Shown one piece after another: positions 6,154-7,905 of a DNA stretch of 7,905 nucleotides. Under the pieces are notes generated by a model. It did no database searches, was not told where the DNA came from, and saw only the letters and a list, made by a program, of their open reading frames with translations. The first letter of the stretch is position 1; each line of letters begins with the position of its first letter. The stretch lies in NCBI GenBank assembly GCA_025774425.1, contig JALGWA010000043.1, forward strand, positions 1 to 7,905, in the 5' to 3' direction. Origin of the DNA: a bacterium. Lineage in GTDB: Bacteria > Arandabacterota > Arandabacteria > Arandabacterales > JALGWA01. The translations under genes were made by a program, and so were the position numbers.

Positions 6154-6612
6154 TCAGAACCTGTAGCCGAACCCCACTCCGTAGACCGTGTAAACAGTCT
6201 CGCTCCTGAAGTCGGAGTCGAACCGGGGAGTGATGTTGAAATTGTCCAACTCGATGGCATATGCGATGCCTATCCGCACGGCGCCCCTGTTGACGGTGGT
6301 GCCTTCCTCGTCGTTCGCCTCAAAGAGAGGCGCGAATGCGAGGCGGAGTCCGCCGTATGGATGGACGTAGAAGGGTATTCCGAACACGTACTCTCTCGTA
6401 AGCCTGTCGCCGTGAACATATTCGAAGAGAACGCCGACCCCCGCCGTCGCCGTCCAGCGGTATTCGTAGCCGGCGCCCAGGGTCAGGGCGCTCGTCTGAT
6501 CATGGCGCGCGCCTCCGGCGAAAACCGCGATCTCGCTTTCGCCGGCGAGCAGAGAAGAAGCGGACATGAGGACGAGGATCGAGACTACTGCCGACGCCGT
6601 GATTCTGCACAT
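6154..6612 (-). CDS. Small outer-membrane beta-barrel protein (function unknown)
   Basis: This 152-residue protein begins with a signal peptide (residues 1-23, probable cut after SSLLA) and has about 129 mature residues, the size of an eight-strand barrel. Amphipathic strands such as LTLGAGYEYRW, GVGVLFEYVHG, GGLRLAFAPLFEA and AVRIGIAYAIEL alternate with charged loops. It ends VYGVGFGYRF, a good barrel-assembly signal with terminal Phe. The start ATG 6612 has AAAGGAG nine bases upstream. A promoter lies just before it (6682-6654) and another barrel gene follows on the same strand. It may be a small porin-like or structural barrel of the OmpX/OmpW size class; no family signature was recognised. 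Confidence 0.82.
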   Translation of the reverse strand: MCRITASAVVSILVLMSASSLLAGESEIAVFAGGARHDQTSALTLGAGYEYRWTATAGVGVLFEYVHGDRLTREYVFGIPFYVHPYGGLRLAFAPLFEANDEEGTTVNRGAVRIGIAYAIELDNFNITPRFDSDFRSETVYTVYGVGFGYRF

Positions 6613-6653
6613 ACGCTTTCACTCCTTTCCTGTCGAACCAAAGACCGGTCGAG

Positions 6654-6682
6654 AGTTTATAATGACGCCGGAAATCTGTAAA
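6654..6682 (-). promoter_or_regulatory. Sigma70-like promoter of the 152-residue barrel gene
   Basis: On the minus strand TTTACA (6682-6677, five of six bases) is followed after 17 bases by TAAACT (6659-6654, four of six). An overlapping TATAAA is 15 bases from the same -35. The start point would be near 6647, with a leader of about 35 bases that holds the Shine-Dalgarno AAAGGAG. Confidence 0.55.
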
Positions 6683-6684
6683 GC

Positions 6685-6715
6685 AAAAAACTCGCGCGTC
6701 CGTGGGAACACGAGT
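6685..6715 (-). terminator. Possible intrinsic terminator upstream of the 152-residue barrel gene
   Basis: On the minus strand ACTCGTG (6715-6709) pairs with CGCGAGT (6696-6690) in a 7-bp stem with one G-T pair and a 12-base loop, followed by a T-run (6690-6685). It sits directly before the barrel gene's promoter. It would end transcripts coming from the Fis-type gene, about 370 bases upstream. Confidence 0.45.
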
Positions 6716-7080
6716 GGACAAGGCGCCCCCTCCAGGCCGTCGAGGCTGATGTGCGTGGGAGATCCGGACGGGTGGGATGGGCTGTTGGCCGTCTTCAGGC
6801 AGGCGGGCCCCACGGGTGCAGTGATGAGAAGAGCGGGGCCGCAGCGTGTTTCCGGAGGCACGTGCCTGCGCCATACCTGCCCGAAGGCATCGTCCGAAGG
6901 TGCGCATGCCGCCGGTCGGCGCGGAGGACGTCGAGGAGAGACGGCGACCCGATGCGAGCGGCAGGCGCGGCCGGGTCGGGCGCCTGGGTGTCCGCCGCCG
7001 GCCGAGGTCGTTTGCAGCCGTATATCACTTGGGTGGGCACCGCTCGCTCATGGGAGCGTGGTGGCAGAAGGGGTAATTGG
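6716..7080. other. Gene-free stretch of about 365 bases
   Basis: All six frames were considered. The open frames here (for example 6795-7040 minus and 6846-7076 plus) are rich in Arg, Pro and Ala, have no recognised domain and no convincing ribosome site, and look like chance frames in GC-rich DNA. No tRNA, RNase P, tmRNA or riboswitch core was recognised. A small hairpin (CGCTC/GAGCG, about 7041-7058) is the only local structure seen. It may be the long 3' untranslated region of the Fis-type gene, decayed coding DNA, or an unrecognised RNA. Confidence 0.4.
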
Positions 7081-7083
7081 TAT

Positions 7084-7115
7084 CGCTATATATCGCGTTT
7101 TCGCGACATATCGCG
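7084..7115. repeat. Operator-like element, copy 1: four CGCG-type half-sites inside the 3' end of the Fis-type gene
   Basis: Half-sites begin at 7084 (CGCT), 7094, 7102 and 7112 (CGCG each), spaced 10, 8 and 10 bp, symmetric around 7099.5. The core is ATATCGCG-TTTT-CGCGA. It overlaps the stop codon and the last ten codons of the HTH gene, so it encodes the tail SRDMSRKRDI. Copy 2 (7567-7598) has the same spacing, and the 27-base cores (7089-7115 and 7572-7598) match at 21 positions. Confidence 0.6.
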
Positions 7116-7478
7116 TGAGATTCCCAGCTTCTTCATCCTCGAGCGCAATGTCGATGGGTTGAGGTCCAGGATCCGTGCGGCTCCCTTGGGCCCCGAGACC
7201 CGCCATCCGGTGGCTTGGAGCACCGCGGTTATGTGCCGCCGCTCGACCTCTTCGAGTGTGGGGAATTCCGGCGCCTGCCCGGGCGCCTCGGCATGCGGAC
7301 GCTCCGTCCCCACGAGCCGGACCGAGGGCTGTGTCGTCGGGCCGGCCCGGCTCGCCCCGGCCGCTGCTTTCCCCTCGGCCGCGCCGGCGGCCTCTCCCGC
7401 CGATCCATCTATGACTTCCTGCATGCGCCTGTCGAGCTCGGCCCTCATGGCCTCGTAGTCCTGCGCTTCTTCAGCCAT
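7086..7478 (-). CDS. Small stand-alone Fis-type helix-turn-helix DNA-binding protein
   Basis: This 130-residue protein carries a Fis-type HTH domain (HTH_8, PF02954) at about 74-120: TLEEVERRHITAVLQATGW, then GPKGAARILDLNPSTLRSRM and KKLGI. This is the DNA-binding end usually found at the C-terminus of NtrC-type sigma54 activators. Here the receiver and AAA+ ATPase domains are absent. The N-terminal 25 residues are charged and probably helical, and residues 26-72 are an Ala/Gly/Pro-rich linker. The tail SRDMSRKRDI is encoded by an operator-like repeat. ATG 7478 has GGAGGAG six bases upstream and a promoter at 7550-7522. Without an ATPase it cannot open sigma54 promoters alone, so it may act as a repressor, an architectural protein or a co-regulator. 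Self-control is suggested by the flanking repeats. Confidence 0.86.
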   Translation of the reverse strand: MAEEAQDYEAMRAELDRRMQEVIDGSAGEAAGAAEGKAAAGASRAGPTTQPSVRLVGTERPHAEAPGQAPEFPTLEEVERRHITAVLQATGWRVSGPKGAARILDLNPSTLRSRMKKLGISRDMSRKRDI

Positions 7479-7498
7479 GCTTCACTCCTCCACGTTCC

Positions 7499-7514
7499 GG
7501 CGGCTCGAGCCGCC
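7499..7514. repeat. 16-bp perfect palindrome at the predicted transcript start of the Fis-type gene
   Basis: GGCGGCTC/GAGCCGCC is a perfect palindrome just downstream of the predicted -10 (7527-7522), at about +1 to +17 of the minus-strand transcript and eight bases before the Shine-Dalgarno. It could fold as a 5' hairpin (GGCGGC stem, TCGA loop) that protects the mRNA or limits translation, or it could be a second protein site. Confidence 0.45.
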
Positions 7515-7521
7515 CCATCGC

Positions 7522-7550
7522 AGGTTACACCTCGGGGGCGCTGCTGTCAA
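7522..7550 (-). promoter_or_regulatory. Sigma70-like promoter of the Fis-type gene
   Basis: On the minus strand a perfect -35 TTGACA (7550-7545) is 17 bases from TAACCT (7527-7522), a weak -10 with three of six bases. The start point would be near 7515. The four-half-site element lies about 50-85 bases upstream, a position typical for an activator or looping site. A strong -35 with a weak -10 suggests a regulated promoter. Confidence 0.5.
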
Positions 7551-7566
7551 GTGCGGCGCGCCTGGG

Positions 7567-7598
7567 CGCGGTATATCGCGAATTCGTGAAATGTCGCA
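7567..7598. repeat. Operator-like element, copy 2: four CGCG-type half-sites upstream of the Fis-type promoter
   Basis: Half-sites begin at 7567 (CGCG), 7577 (CGCG), 7585 (CGTG) and 7595 (CGCA), with the same 10-8-10 spacing as copy 1, symmetric around 7582.5. The core is ATATCGCG-AATT-CGTGA. It sits between the stop codon of the DUF481-like gene (7600) and the -35 of the Fis-type gene (7550). It could therefore bind the Fis-type protein for self-control. Confidence 0.6.
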
Positions 7599-7599
7599 T

Positions 7600-7905
7600 C
7601 TAGCCGAAGGTGTACCTGAGAGAGGTGGTCAACCTGTAGTCATCCTTGGCGGCGTCCTCCGGCGGCCTGCTGTCATAGTCAAAGTAGAAGCCGATGACGA
7701 AGTGGAGGTCCTTGTAGATCTCATGGACGAGGTCCAGGTTGACGGAGGCGCGGTAGCGCCCCTCGGTGGTGAGGTTGGGGTAGAACGACGTCGAGAAGAT
7801 TACCTTGCTCTTGGGGTGATGCCATACGTAGCGCGAATAATCGAACGCGAGGGGGAGCTCGATGTTGTAGGACGTGCTGTCGCTGCCGATGTAGGTTTCG
7901 CGTGT
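7600..7905 (-). CDS. C-terminal part of a DUF481-like outer-membrane protein (partial)
   Basis: The last 101 codons of a minus-strand gene enter from the right edge; the start is outside the window. The visible protein is a run of barrel strands: YNIELPLAFDYSRYVW, KVIFSTSFYPNL, GRYRASVNLDLVHEIYKDLHF and VIGFYFDYDSRPP, then DDYRLTTSLRYTFG. The pattern of a strand, then EIYKDLHF.IGFYFDYDSRPP and a closing DDY.LTTSLRY.F, resembles the end of the DUF481 (YdiY-like, putative salt-induced outer-membrane protein) family. Members are poorly understood barrels. The last residue is Gly after Phe rather than Phe itself. The gene ends two bases from operator-like copy 2 and 122 bases before the Fis-type gene on the same strand, but that gene has its own promoter. 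Confidence 0.82.
   Translation of the reverse strand, partial: TRETYIGSDSTSYNIELPLAFDYSRYVWHHPKSKVIFSTSFYPNLTTEGRYRASVNLDLVHEIYKDLHFVIGFYFDYDSRPPEDAAKDDYRLTTSLRYTFG

Noticed and set aside
7064..7090. tRNA D-arm-like stretch GGGGTAATTGGTATCGC
   Set aside because: No acceptor stem, anticodon arm or T-arm can be built around it.
6500..7162. Overlapping open frames on both strands (6500-6907 minus, 6566-7162 plus, 6751-7458 plus)
   Set aside because: They overlap recognised genes, have Arg/Pro-rich composition, no domains and no good ribosome sites.

Overview
The window reads as chromosomal DNA of a GC-rich, Gram-negative (diderm) bacterium. The signs are a TonB-dependent outer-membrane receptor, several secreted beta-barrel proteins, strong AGGAGG-type Shine-Dalgarno sites and a few good sigma70-like promoters. 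No rRNA, tRNA, CRISPR array, transposase or phage gene was seen. The species cannot be fixed from the sequence. The mix (NikR, FmdE domain, Fis-type HTH, DUF481-like barrel) would fit an uncultivated anaerobe or facultative anaerobe of a Desulfobacterota-like or FCB-like lineage, but that is a guess.

Left part (1-4220). A gene broken by the window edge starts leftward at 83 with a signal peptide. Divergent from it runs a three-gene operon: nikR (357-770), a TonB-dependent receptor (815-2737) and a secreted fusion of a nucleoside-hydrolase-like domain with an FmdE domain (2796-4220). The NikR has all four nickel ligands in the usual spacing. A NikR-like operator (321-347) overlaps the predicted promoter start region. 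The simplest reading is a nickel-controlled (or cobalt-controlled) metal-acquisition locus: the receptor imports a metal chelate across the outer membrane and the fusion protein binds or processes it in the periplasm. The fusion and its role are the most novel part of the window.

Middle (4290-5965). Convergent with the operon is an rlmB-type 23S rRNA 2'-O-methyltransferase gene on the minus strand. Upstream of it, also on the minus strand, is a 271-residue outer-membrane barrel gene with its own promoter and a strong intrinsic terminator (stem GGGGTCAGG/CCTGACCCC, then T5). That terminator resembles dispersed palindromic repeats.

Right part (6154-7905), all on the minus strand: a 152-residue barrel gene with its own promoter, a gene-free stretch (about 6716-7080), a small stand-alone Fis-type HTH protein (7086-7478), and the C-terminal 101 residues of a DUF481-like barrel protein running off the right edge. 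Two related operator-like elements, each with four CGCG-type half-sites spaced 10-8-10 bp, flank the Fis-type gene. One lies upstream of its promoter; the other is built into its last codons, where it encodes the protein's repetitive C-terminal tail. This suggests a small self-regulating DNA-binding system.
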